This document shows, one piece after another, positions 14,445 to 20,851 of a stretch of 20,851 nt of DNA. Source of the DNA: JALHST01 sp038316335 (GTDB taxonomy: Bacteria; Bacteroidota; Bacteroidia; Flavobacteriales; Flavobacteriaceae); the NCBI GenBank assembly GCA_038316335.1, contig JBBQAM010000064.1:1-20851 (forward strand), in the 5' to 3' direction. The position numbers were made by a program, and so were the translations under genes. Each line of letters opens with the position of its first letter. Positions within the stretch are counted from its first letter, which is position 1. The notes beneath the pieces are model-generated. The model had not been told where the DNA came from, searched no databases, and saw only the letters and a list, made by a program, of their open reading frames with translations.

Positions 14445-14476
14445 AACTGCCAACTGCTTACTGCCAACTGCCTACT
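14445..14476 (-). repeat. Inverted heptad array downstream of the four-helix-bundle gene
   Basis: Four complete units and part of a fifth in reverse orientation: AACTGCC, AACTGCT, TACTGCC, AACTGCC, TACT. Read on the minus strand they are NNNCAGT heptads with the triplets AGG, TGG and AAG, the same set and one of the same orders as units 24-26 of the left array. They start 4 bp after the four-helix-bundle stop (14438-14440) and end 2 bp before the hemW ATG, so they occupy its ribosome-binding region. Confidence 0.9.
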
Positions 14477-14478
14477 AA

Positions 14479-15606
14479 ATGGCCGGTATCTACATCCATA
14501 TCCCATTTTGCAAACAGGCATGTACGTACTGTGACTTCCACTTCTCAACAAGCCTGGGGAAATCCACAGACATGGTCTCCGCCCTGCAGAAAGAACTAAT
14601 TTTGCGCAAAGGTGAATTCAAGGGCGAGGTCGTCGAGACAATATATTTTGGCGGTGGTACCCCTTCTGTATTGGAAACCTCGGCCTTGCTGCAACTAATT
14701 GAAACGGTATACTCTCATTACAAAGTAACCGACACTCCTGAAATCACTTTGGAAGCGAATCCCGATGATTTATCAAGGCATCGAATTATTCAATTGGCGA
14801 ACAGTCCGTTTAACCGACTTAGTATCGGTATCCAATCCTTTTACGATGAGGACCTTCGGTTTATGAACCGGGCCCATTCATCAAAGCAGGCCAGTGAATC
14901 CCTGGCCATGGCCGCAGACTACTTCGAAAACCTTTCAATAGATCTGATCTATGGCATTCAAGGAATGGGTAATGATCGATGGCGGCAAAACATTGAGAAA
15001 GCCCTTTCGTACAATATCCCGCATATTTCAAGCTACGCCTTGACGGTTGAACCTAAAACGGCCTTGGCACATGCTATAAAAAAAGGGTTGGTAAAACCCG
15101 TGGATGATGAAGTTGCCCAAGAACACTATGCTATTTTGGTCGATACCTTGGAAGCCGCAGGATTTGTCAACTACGAGCTGTCCAACTTTGGCAAGCCCGG
15201 GTTTTTTTCCAGGAATAATACGGCCTACTGGCAGCAAAAAAAATACGTGGGTATCGGTCCGTCGTCACATTCATACGACGGTATTCGCAGGGGCTGGAAT
15301 ATTAGCAATAACGCGAAATACCTACAAGCCATCGCACAGGGGCGACTGCCCCAAGAAATCGAGGTCCTCTCTAAAACGAACCGCTACAATGAAGCTATTA
15401 TGACCGGTCTACGGACTATTTGGGGAGTTTCGTTGGCGCAAATTGCGTCCGAATTTGGGGACGAAGTTGTAACGTATCTGCAGAAACAATCAAAAAAACA
15501 CATCGAAGGAGGGTTCTTGATATCGGAAGGCGATCTTCTTTTGACCACGAAAAAAGGTCGTTTTTTGGCAGATGGTATTGCGGCCGACCTTTTTTTAGTA
15601 GCTTAG
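14479..15606 (+). CDS. hemW: Radical SAM haem chaperone HemW-type protein
   Basis: A radical-SAM protein of the HemN/HemW family, 375 residues. The [4Fe-4S] motif CKQACTYC (Cys11, Cys15, Cys18) lies in GIYIHIPFCKQACTYCDFHF, followed by YFGGGTPS (SAM binding), LEANPDD, RLSIGIQSFYDEDLRFMNRAHSS, SIDLIYGIQGM and YVGIGPSSHSYDG. Many annotations name it oxygen-independent coproporphyrinogen oxidase, but proteins of this shorter type act as haem-trafficking chaperones. The ATG at 14479 lies 2 bp beyond the inverted heptads. The cyclase-family gene follows after 5 bp, so the two are co-transcribed, probably from upstream of ruvC through the repeat array. Confidence 0.92.
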   Translation: MAGIYIHIPFCKQACTYCDFHFSTSLGKSTDMVSALQKELILRKGEFKGEVVETIYFGGGTPSVLETSALLQLIETVYSHYKVTDTPEITLEANPDDLSRHRIIQLANSPFNRLSIGIQSFYDEDLRFMNRAHSSKQASESLAMAADYFENLSIDLIYGIQGMGNDRWRQNIEKALSYNIPHISSYALTVEPKTALAHAIKKGLVKPVDDEVAQEHYAILVDTLEAAGFVNYELSNFGKPGFFSRNNTAYWQQKKYVGIGPSSHSYDGIRRGWNISNNAKYLQAIAQGRLPQEIEVLSKTNRYNEAIMTGLRTIWGVSLAQIASEFGDEVVTYLQKQSKKHIEGGFLISEGDLLLTTKKGRFLADGIAADLFLVA

Positions 15607-15611
15607 ACATC

Positions 15612-16361
15612 ATGTTGGCAACCATACTCCATTCGAAAAGATCTTACAAGATCGACCTCTCCAAACCCTTGGATATCTCCATTTCCATTCATGGCGACTC
15701 CAAGAACGTGAATGCGTGGTACTTGGGTCCTCCTAGAATTACCCCGCATACCGAAGGAACCTTTATCGGTAAAGTTTCTGAAGGTGCCTCCACCAATTTT
15801 AACGATATATGGTTCAATCCGCATGCCCATGGCACCCATACTGAAGGTGTGGGCCATATTACGAATGCCTTCCATTCAGTGAATCAAAATCGAAAACGGA
15901 CGTTCTTTTTAGCGGAAGTGATTACCATTGCACCCGAAAGGGTAAAAAAAGACTTTATCATCTCAAAAAAGCAGTTGGCATATGCCCTGAAGGCTAAAAA
16001 CGTGGAAGCAGTAGTCATTCGAACCCTGCCAAATACGCAGCAAAAATTGTCAATGCAGTATTCAAATACGAATCCGCCTTATTTAACGGAAGAGGCTGCC
16101 CAATTCTTAGCGTATCAGCATGTACAGCACCTTTTGGTCGATCTTCCGTCGGTAGATAAGGAAAAAGATGGGGGGCATTTGCTGGCACATAAAGCATTTT
16201 GGGATTTTGAAGGAACTATACGCCATGAAGCCACGATTACCGAATTCATTTACGTAGATAACGATATACGGGATGGTGCATATTTCCTAGATTTGCAAAT
16301 AGCGCCCTTTGAAAACGATGCCAGCCCATGTAGGCCGATTTTATACAGGATCGAAGATTGA
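15612..16361 (+). CDS. Cyclase family protein (kynurenine-formamidase-like metal hydrolase)
   Basis: A cyclase-family (Pfam Cyclase) protein of 249 residues, in the superfamily that includes KynB-type arylformamidases. The metal motif is NPHAHGTHTEGVGHI, with His71, His73, His76 and Glu78 as likely ligands; most relatives have Asp at the Glu position. The N-terminal YKIDLSKPLDISISIHGD and the C-terminal HEATITEFIYVDNDIRDGAYFLDLQIAPF match flavobacterial members. The substrate is unknown. The longer frame back to 15420 would overlap hemW by almost 190 bp, so the ATG at 15612, 5 bp after the hemW stop, is the start. It probably shares a transcript with hemW. Confidence 0.88.
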   Translation: MLATILHSKRSYKIDLSKPLDISISIHGDSKNVNAWYLGPPRITPHTEGTFIGKVSEGASTNFNDIWFNPHAHGTHTEGVGHITNAFHSVNQNRKRTFFLAEVITIAPERVKKDFIISKKQLAYALKAKNVEAVVIRTLPNTQQKLSMQYSNTNPPYLTEEAAQFLAYQHVQHLLVDLPSVDKEKDGGHLLAHKAFWDFEGTIRHEATITEFIYVDNDIRDGAYFLDLQIAPFENDASPCRPILYRIED

Positions 16362-16484
16362 TAGGATGGCCCAAACCATATGGGCATGGCTTTAAATTAA
16401 ATGTACACGATTTGCCCATAACTGCTTGGCCTTGGCAACTCGTACGAGTGATAGACCGTACCACGAACCAAAGAAATTAAACCC

Positions 16485-16844
16485 ATGAAAAATGCACTTA
16501 GACTCGAAGAACTGGCTATGTTTTTGCTTGGAATTTTTATGTTCGATATCTTGGGATACCCATGGTGGTTGTTTTTAGTTTTGTTCCTAACACCTGACAT
16601 TGGTATGATCGGGTATGCCTTGGGCAATAAGCTTGGTGCAGCGTCCTATACTATTTTTCATCATAAGGGAATTGCCCTACTTTTGTATTTTGTAGGGATG
16701 TATTTTTCGCTTCCCATAGTGCAATTGGTAGGGGTTGTTTTATTTTCCCATGCTTCCTTTGATCGCATTTTCGGGTTTGGGTTAAAATATGAAAAAGGAT
16801 TCAAATACACCCATTTAGGTGAAATTGGAAATAAAAATGGATAA
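16485..16844 (+). CDS. DUF4260 family membrane protein
   Basis: A 119-residue membrane protein with three to four helices. RLEELAMFLLGIFMF at the start, the LTPDIGMIGYALG segment, TIFHHKGIAL and the C-terminal HASFDRIFGFGLKYEKGFKYTHLG are the DUF4260 signature. Function is unknown. It begins 123 bp after the cyclase-family gene. A small GCCCA/TGGGC hairpin lies between them but lacks a T-tract. Its 3' end overlaps the next gene by 8 bp. Confidence 0.88.
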   Translation: MKNALRLEELAMFLLGIFMFDILGYPWWLFLVLFLTPDIGMIGYALGNKLGAASYTIFHHKGIALLLYFVGMYFSLPIVQLVGVVLFSHASFDRIFGFGLKYEKGFKYTHLGEIGNKNG

Positions 16845-17460
16845 TATTCCTGTTCTTATTATCGGATTAATTTTAGGGGCCTTACTCATGTATTGGCTGT
16901 TCTCGAGGTATCGCCGAAGGCAGAATATGGAGCGGACTAACGAACAGTCGATTATCTTATTGGAAAAAATACGAAGTGTCTGTAAATTGATATCGGTAGA
17001 GGGGGAATTCGCTGAAATTTATACCTATGAAAACAAGAAAGATGTTTTCATGAACCTTTTCGGGAGCAAAAAGAAGGCCTTGATCATCATCAATGCCAAG
17101 ACCCATATTGGCTTCGATTTCAAGAAATTACAAATGCATGCCCAAGTCGATAAAAAAAGGATTGTATTGACCTACTTTCCGCAGCCTGAAGTTTTGTCGT
17201 TAGAACCGCAATTGAAATTTTACGACATCAAAAATAGCATGTTCAATACCTTTTCATCCAATGATCTGACCAATTTGAACAAAGAGGCCCGACAACATAT
17301 TTTAGATAAGATACCGGCGAGCGGCCTCATAGAGACGGCCAAAAAGGAATCCCTAGAGGCAATACTGCTAATTGAAAAAATAGTAGAGACCATCGGCTGG
17401 AAATTAGATTATTCGGCCTTGCATATCAATGAAAAACAAAAAGAACTTCTTGAAAAATGA
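16837..17460 (+). CDS. DUF4230 domain protein, membrane anchored
   Basis: A 207-residue protein with one N-terminal membrane helix (IPVLIIGLILGALLMYWLF) and a basic RYRRRQ stop-transfer, then the DUF4230 domain: KIRSVCKLISVEGEFAEIYTYE, KKALIIINAKTHIGFDFKKL, RIVLTYFPQPEVLSLEPQLKFYDIKNSMFN and a helical C-terminus with KKESLEAILLIEKIVETIGW. The family's role is unknown. The ATG at 16837 is preferred over the upstream GTG at 16819 because it overlaps the previous stop by only 8 bp (ATGGATAA) and starts just before the helix. Overlap implies translational coupling with DUF4260. Confidence 0.85.
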   Translation: MDNIPVLIIGLILGALLMYWLFSRYRRRQNMERTNEQSIILLEKIRSVCKLISVEGEFAEIYTYENKKDVFMNLFGSKKKALIIINAKTHIGFDFKKLQMHAQVDKKRIVLTYFPQPEVLSLEPQLKFYDIKNSMFNTFSSNDLTNLNKEARQHILDKIPASGLIETAKKESLEAILLIEKIVETIGWKLDYSALHINEKQKELLEK

Positions 17461-17525
17461 AAATCACAAATTGTACCTTAGTACTTGTAAGGGCCGCTAG
17501 TAATTAAGGCCATAAAAAATAATAT

Positions 17526-17852
17526 ATGACACAATTTGATCCCAACTTTACGCACACCGTTTTTTTTTGGTTAAAGAGCCCCGATAGTCAAGTTGATTGC
17601 AAGGCGTTTGAAACCTCCTTGAAAAAATTTCTGGACCACTCCGGTTTTGCCAAGACGAAATTTATCGGCAAGGCCCCAAAAGCCAGTCGCGATGTGGTCG
17701 ATGGTTCTTTCACCTATTCGATGATCGTCACTTTTGAATCTGCCGAGGCACAACAGCGCTATCAGGATGAAGCACCCCATAAATTGTTTATCGAGGAGTC
17801 GAGTTTGCTGTGGACCAAAGTAATCGTTTATGATTCGGTCGGTATCGATTAA
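17526..17852 (+). CDS. Dabb family (stress-responsive alpha/beta-barrel) protein
   Basis: A 108-residue Dabb-domain protein, a dimeric ferredoxin-like alpha/beta barrel. THTVFFWLK at the start (usually HVVLFKLK), a helical FETSLKKFLDHS, SFTYSMIVTFESAEAQQRYQDEAPHKLFIEE and the final LWTKVIVYDS are the family order. The conserved His residues are in the first strand (HTVFFWLK) and in APHKLF. Members range from plant stress proteins to polyketide cyclases; no specific substrate can be given here. It lies 65 bp after DUF4230 and 64 bp before the YjbR-type gene. Confidence 0.85.
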   Translation: MTQFDPNFTHTVFFWLKSPDSQVDCKAFETSLKKFLDHSGFAKTKFIGKAPKASRDVVDGSFTYSMIVTFESAEAQQRYQDEAPHKLFIEESSLLWTKVIVYDSVGID

Positions 17853-17916
17853 AAGGAATTTGTATTGAAGTTTTTCTCCCAAAATTTGGCGCATCAAGTG
17901 TGCTTACAGTACCATT

Positions 17917-18273
17917 ATGAATATCGAGGATTTTAGACATTGTTGTATTGTCAAAAAAGGAGTTACCGAAGAATTTCCGTTCGACGCATCTACTTTGGTC
18001 TTTAAGGTTATGGGCAAAATGTTCGCCTTGGTTCCTTTGGAAAAGGTTCCTTCCCAAGCGAATTTAAAATGCGATCCTGAAAGGGCTATGGCGCTAAGGG
18101 AAGAATTTGATGGGATTATTACCCCGGGGTACCATATGAGCAAAATTCATTGGAATACCCTTTTCCTGGAAAACCTGTCACCCAAACTCACTACTGAACT
18201 GGTTGACCACTCCTATGATCTTGTCGTTTCAAAGCTCACACAAAAGCAAAAGGCAGAACTAACTTCCCTATAA
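17917..18273 (+). CDS. MmcQ/YjbR family protein
   Basis: A 118-residue member of the MmcQ/YjbR (double-wing, DNA-binding-like) family. Recognisable pieces are VTEEFPFDASTLVFKVMGKMFAL (the F-x-F/K-V-x-K pattern), LEKVPSQANLKCDPERAMALREEF, GIITPGYHMSKIHWNTLFLE and a final helix ELVDHSYDLVVSKLTQKQK. The fold is known from YjbR structures. DNA binding is assumed for the family but weakly tested. It ends 6 bp before the DinB-like gene, so they are probably co-transcribed. Confidence 0.88.
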   Translation: MNIEDFRHCCIVKKGVTEEFPFDASTLVFKVMGKMFALVPLEKVPSQANLKCDPERAMALREEFDGIITPGYHMSKIHWNTLFLENLSPKLTTELVDHSYDLVVSKLTQKQKAELTSL

Positions 18274-18279
18274 AATAGC

Positions 18280-18756
18280 ATGCCCAACAAGCAGATCAAT
18301 GCGATTATAAGTAACTTGCAGGACGTCTTTGAAGGTGAACCATGGTACGGAACTTCCGTTATGCAGAAATTGGAAACCATCGATTGGCAAATCGTCAACG
18401 AAAAAAAATACGGGACAAAATCAATTGCGGTTTTATTGGGCCATATGATCAGCTGGAGGGTCTTCGTCCTAAAAAAACTGCAAGGAGACGAGGCTTTTAC
18501 CATCGAAATCGATAATCACTCTGATTGGCCGAACATACATATTGCAACCGCCAATGAATGGGGTGAACTGCTAGAAGAACTCAGGGCCACACAGAGAATA
18601 CTTCTTGCGTTATTAGTGGAGCAAACCGATGCATTCCTCGAACAAAAGATTCCCGGCAAAAATGACAACTTCCGTTTCTTGATGGAAGGAATTATACAGC
18701 ACGATGTGTACCATTTGGGTCAAATTGCGCTCTTAAATTCGATGCTCGGAAGTTAG
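18280..18756 (+). CDS. DinB-like (DinB/YfiT superfamily) protein
   Basis: A 158-residue four-helix DinB/YfiT-type protein. The three metal-binding His residues are in the expected places: His55 in LLGHMISWR, and His141 and His145 in IIQHDVYHLGQIALL. NHSDWP and the long middle helix complete the fold. Members are metal-dependent transferases or thiol-dependent enzymes; the actual substrate is not predictable. It is unrelated to DNA polymerase DinB. It follows the YjbR-type gene after 6 bp. Confidence 0.85.
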   Translation: MPNKQINAIISNLQDVFEGEPWYGTSVMQKLETIDWQIVNEKKYGTKSIAVLLGHMISWRVFVLKKLQGDEAFTIEIDNHSDWPNIHIATANEWGELLEELRATQRILLALLVEQTDAFLEQKIPGKNDNFRFLMEGIIQHDVYHLGQIALLNSMLGS

Positions 18757-18799
18757 TTAAGAATGGGTATCTTTACGGCCTTAAAATGAGTTGTTTTCG

Positions 18800-20572
18800 A
18801 TGCAGGCAGTAGTCGATTTCTATAAAGGTCAGATCCAAGAAAATACGACCTCCTTGTCCCGGCTCAAACAACAATTGTTTCAAGCCAGTATGCTGCGTTT
18901 GGTAGTTTTCTTACTGGCACTGTTCGGAGTGTATTTTCTTTTTGGGCAAACAAAATATGTGTTGGCCGTAGTGCTAGTGGCCGGTGTTATTTTTGTGTTC
19001 TTGGTTTCCAAACAGACGGAGCTGCAATACCAACACGACACGATGGTTGCTCTCTTGGCCATCAATACTACGGAATTGGAGGTCCTTGAAGGAAAATTCC
19101 ACCACCTTCCCGAAGGGGCTGAATACAATGATCCTTTACATTCTTTCAGCCAAGACATCGATTTGTTCGGCCGGGGCTCGTTTTATCAATATTGCAATCG
19201 AACCGTGTTGCAACAAGGTAGCGAAACCTTGGCATATCTATTCACTGACAACACAATCGATCAAATTGCTGCCAAACAGGAGGGCATACGAGAATTGTCA
19301 CGACTTCCGAAGTGGCGGCAGGGATATGCTGCGGTTGGTTCAATGGTAAAAACGGAAACATCCTATGCGACCATCATAAAATGGATGACAAATTACACGG
19401 CGTTCGTTCCGGAAATGATGAAATGGATGCCCAAGGTATTTTCCCTAGGGTCCCTGATTTTGCTGGGGCTTTATTATATGGATTTTATTTCGGGATGGAT
19501 ACTTACCGGATGGTTTTTTCTGGGATTGGCCATCACGGGTAACTACTTAAAGCAGATCAACAAACTTTCTGCAGATTGTGGAAAAATACAAAGTACATTC
19601 CAGCAATATCAAAAGCTACTGGCAAAGCTCGAGGAAATAGAATTTCAGTCCGAATTCTTAAAAAGTAAGCGGAAAGTTATCATGGAGGGCTCCGAACGGA
19701 CTTCTAAAACCTTAGAACGATTTGCAAATCTTTTGAACGCCTTAGATCAGCGCAATAATATGCTTATCGGATTTTTGGCGAACGGCTTTTTACTACGGGA
19801 TCTTCAGATAGGGTATGCCATCGAAAAATGGATTGCTAAGAAAAGCGCGAAAACCGAAAGTTGGTTTCATGTCATTGCTTTTTTTGATGCCTATAACAGT
19901 TTGGGGAATTTTGCTTTCAATCATCCATCATATGTATTCCCGGAACTTACCGATACCGATGTGGTCTTGAATAGCAAGGGTGCAGGCCATCCGCTGCTTT
20001 CGCCTGAAAAATGCGTCCTCAATGATTTTCAAATTGATCGGGGTCAATTTTTTATTATTACGGGCGCGAACATGGCTGGAAAGAGTACATTTTTACGCAC
20101 CGTTTCCCTACAGATCATGATGGCCAATGTGGGCCTTCCGGTGTACGCGACGGCTTCGGCCTATTCGCCCATCAAACTGATAACGAGTATGCGCACCAGC
20201 GATTCCCTGACCGATGATGAATCCTATTTCTTTTCAGAATTGAAACGGTTGCGATTCATTATTGACGAAATTCAAAAGGACGAATATTTTATCGTGTTGG
20301 ATGAAATCCTAAAAGGCACGAATAGTACCGATAAGGCCAAAGGTTCCCGCAAATTTCTGGAACGACTGGTCGGTTCAAGATCTACAGGGATCATCGCTAC
20401 CCATGACCTTAGTTTATGTGAAGTGTCAAAGGAGTATCCACAGATTGAAAATCATTATTTTGATGCCGAGATCATTGACGGGGAATTGCATTTTGACTAT
20501 ACTTTTAAGAAAGGTATCTGCCAGAATATGAATGCTTCCTTTTTACTTAAGAAGATGGGGATCGTAAATTGA
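18800..20572 (+). CDS. Membrane-anchored MutS-like ATPase
   Basis: A 590-residue protein with a MutS-type ABC ATPase at its C-terminus: Walker A TGANMAGKST (421-430), the signature region SLTDDESYFFSELKRL, Walker B YFIVLDEILKGTNSTDK and ATHD (534-537, H-loop). The N-terminal mismatch-recognition and connector domains of MutS are absent. Instead there are two membrane helices near residues 31-48 and 54-70 and two more near 213-247, followed by a clamp-like helical segment. This architecture recurs in Bacteroidota and is usually labelled DNA mismatch repair protein MutS. A mismatch role is unproven and the membrane location argues for something else. ATG 18800 is preferred over in-frame TTG 18791; the ATG at 18786 is out of frame. 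Confidence 0.88.
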   Translation: MQAVVDFYKGQIQENTTSLSRLKQQLFQASMLRLVVFLLALFGVYFLFGQTKYVLAVVLVAGVIFVFLVSKQTELQYQHDTMVALLAINTTELEVLEGKFHHLPEGAEYNDPLHSFSQDIDLFGRGSFYQYCNRTVLQQGSETLAYLFTDNTIDQIAAKQEGIRELSRLPKWRQGYAAVGSMVKTETSYATIIKWMTNYTAFVPEMMKWMPKVFSLGSLILLGLYYMDFISGWILTGWFFLGLAITGNYLKQINKLSADCGKIQSTFQQYQKLLAKLEEIEFQSEFLKSKRKVIMEGSERTSKTLERFANLLNALDQRNNMLIGFLANGFLLRDLQIGYAIEKWIAKKSAKTESWFHVIAFFDAYNSLGNFAFNHPSYVFPELTDTDVVLNSKGAGHPLLSPEKCVLNDFQIDRGQFFIITGANMAGKSTFLRTVSLQIMMANVGLPVYATASAYSPIKLITSMRTSDSLTDDESYFFSELKRLRFIIDEIQKDEYFIVLDEILKGTNSTDKAKGSRKFLERLVGSRSTGIIATHDLSLCEVSKEYPQIENHYFDAEIIDGELHFDYTFKKGICQNMNASFLLKKMGIVN

Positions 20573-20673
20573 GGATACAGAAATCGACCTTTGAAGTGAG
20601 TTGACCATAGTCTGATCGTCGGGGTGTTTTATACCGCTGGTTTCTTTCTTGACTTTAAAGGCTAAATTTAGTC

Positions 20674-20850
20674 TTATGAGAACCATCTTCGTTTTCCACC
20701 ATTCGCCCATGCCAATACAGCGGCCAACATCACAAGCCCCATGGTCCCAGTCGCGCCAATTAGAATCGGGTCCAAAGTACACTGTAGCCAGGAATAGTTT
20801 TCGGGCAAATCGCGCAAAAAGGTTCCCCAAACGATTATCAGGATACTAAA
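20674..20850 (-). CDS. C-terminal part of a membrane protein, partial
   Basis: A minus-strand frame enters from the right window edge and stops with TAA at 20676-20674, giving 58 residues: a hydrophobic segment SILIIVWGTFLRDL, a short loop ENYSWLQCTLDP, then ILIGATGTMGLVMLAAVLAW and a basic tail NGGKRRWFS. This looks like the last one or two membrane helices plus a positively charged cytoplasmic end. No family is recognised from this piece. It is convergent with the MutS-like gene, 101 bp apart, with no clear terminator between them. Confidence 0.6.
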   Translation of the reverse strand, partial: FSILIIVWGTFLRDLPENYSWLQCTLDPILIGATGTMGLVMLAAVLAWANGGKRRWFS

Positions 20851-20851
20851 A

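Larger units (their letters stand above)
13751..14478 (+). mobile_element. Putative heptad-flanked four-helix-bundle insert between ruvC and hemW
   Basis: The block comprises the NNNCAGT array, a short hairpin, the four-helix-bundle gene and an inverted heptad array. It begins in the ruvC stop codon and ends 2 bp before the hemW ATG. A 24-base segment of the left array (13909-13932) is perfectly complementary to 14453-14476 on the right, extending to about 31 bases with one mismatch. The layout (one S23-type gene between complementary ends) recalls 23S rRNA intervening sequences, which carry homologous proteins. Mobility is inferred; no transposase, integrase, reverse transcriptase or obvious target duplication is present. 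Confidence 0.4.

Noticed and set aside
15420..15611. Upstream start for the cyclase-family gene
   Set aside because: It would overlap hemW by almost 190 bp in another frame; the ATG at 15612 gives the family N-terminus.
20649..20849. Plus-strand 66-codon frame at the right edge
   Set aside because: It is a shadow of the minus-strand partial membrane protein, which has clear hydrophobic segments and a basic tail.

Overview
The window reads as chromosomal DNA of a marine-type Flavobacteriaceae (Bacteroidota). The evidence is TAnnTTTG-type promoters, start codons with little Shine-Dalgarno signal, FLSC- and FVSC-type lipoproteins, several families common in this group (DUF4260, DUF4230, short TonB-domain proteins, a membrane MutS-like ATPase), and interspersed intergenic repeats of the kind known from flavobacterial genomes. 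Genus cannot be assigned from the sequence alone.

Layout. (1) 1-573 is the 5' part of a lipoprotein gene on the minus strand, cut by the window edge. (2) 574-1224 has no convincing gene. It holds a hairpin cluster and a candidate short transcript with an attenuator-like pair of competing stems. (3) 1225-2382 is hmgA (homogentisate dioxygenase, tyrosine/phenylalanine breakdown), on the plus strand and convergent with the next block. (4) 10631-2511, minus strand, is a complete histidine-utilisation cluster hutH-hutI-hutU-hutD-hutG-hutF. It runs histidine to urocanate to imidazolonepropionate to formiminoglutamate, then to N-formylglutamate (HutF) and to glutamate plus formate (HutG), with HutD as accessory cupin. 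The last four genes are tightly packed. The two wider gaps (hutH/hutI and hutI/hutU) carry interspersed repeats. (5) 10723-13083 holds a nitroreductase, a DUF456 membrane protein (its stop overlaps the nitroreductase stop tail to tail) and two TonB C-terminal-domain proteins without a membrane-spanning anchor. (6) 13202-16361 holds ruvC, hemW and a cyclase-family hydrolase, with a peculiar insert between ruvC and hemW. (7) 16485-20572 is a same-strand run of DUF4260, DUF4230, Dabb, MmcQ/YjbR, DinB-like and MutS-like genes. (8) 20850-20674 is the 3' end of a minus-strand membrane protein.

The most unusual structure is the ruvC/hemW insert (13751-14478). A four-helix-bundle (S23/Avd-superfamily) gene is preceded by 39 consecutive, indel-free 7-bp units of the form NNNCAGT and followed by a short array of the same heptad in inverted orientation. 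The block begins inside the ruvC stop codon and ends 2 bp before the hemW ATG. The two arrays share a 24-bp perfect complement, so a transcript could fold the gene into a large loop, as in 23S rRNA intervening sequences. A related heptad array (NNNCAAT) lies just upstream, again supplying the stop codon of the preceding gene. A third heptad tract (ACTTCGT-like) follows hutI. Together they suggest a family of 7-bp-period gene-end elements, one copy of which carries a four-helix-bundle protein.
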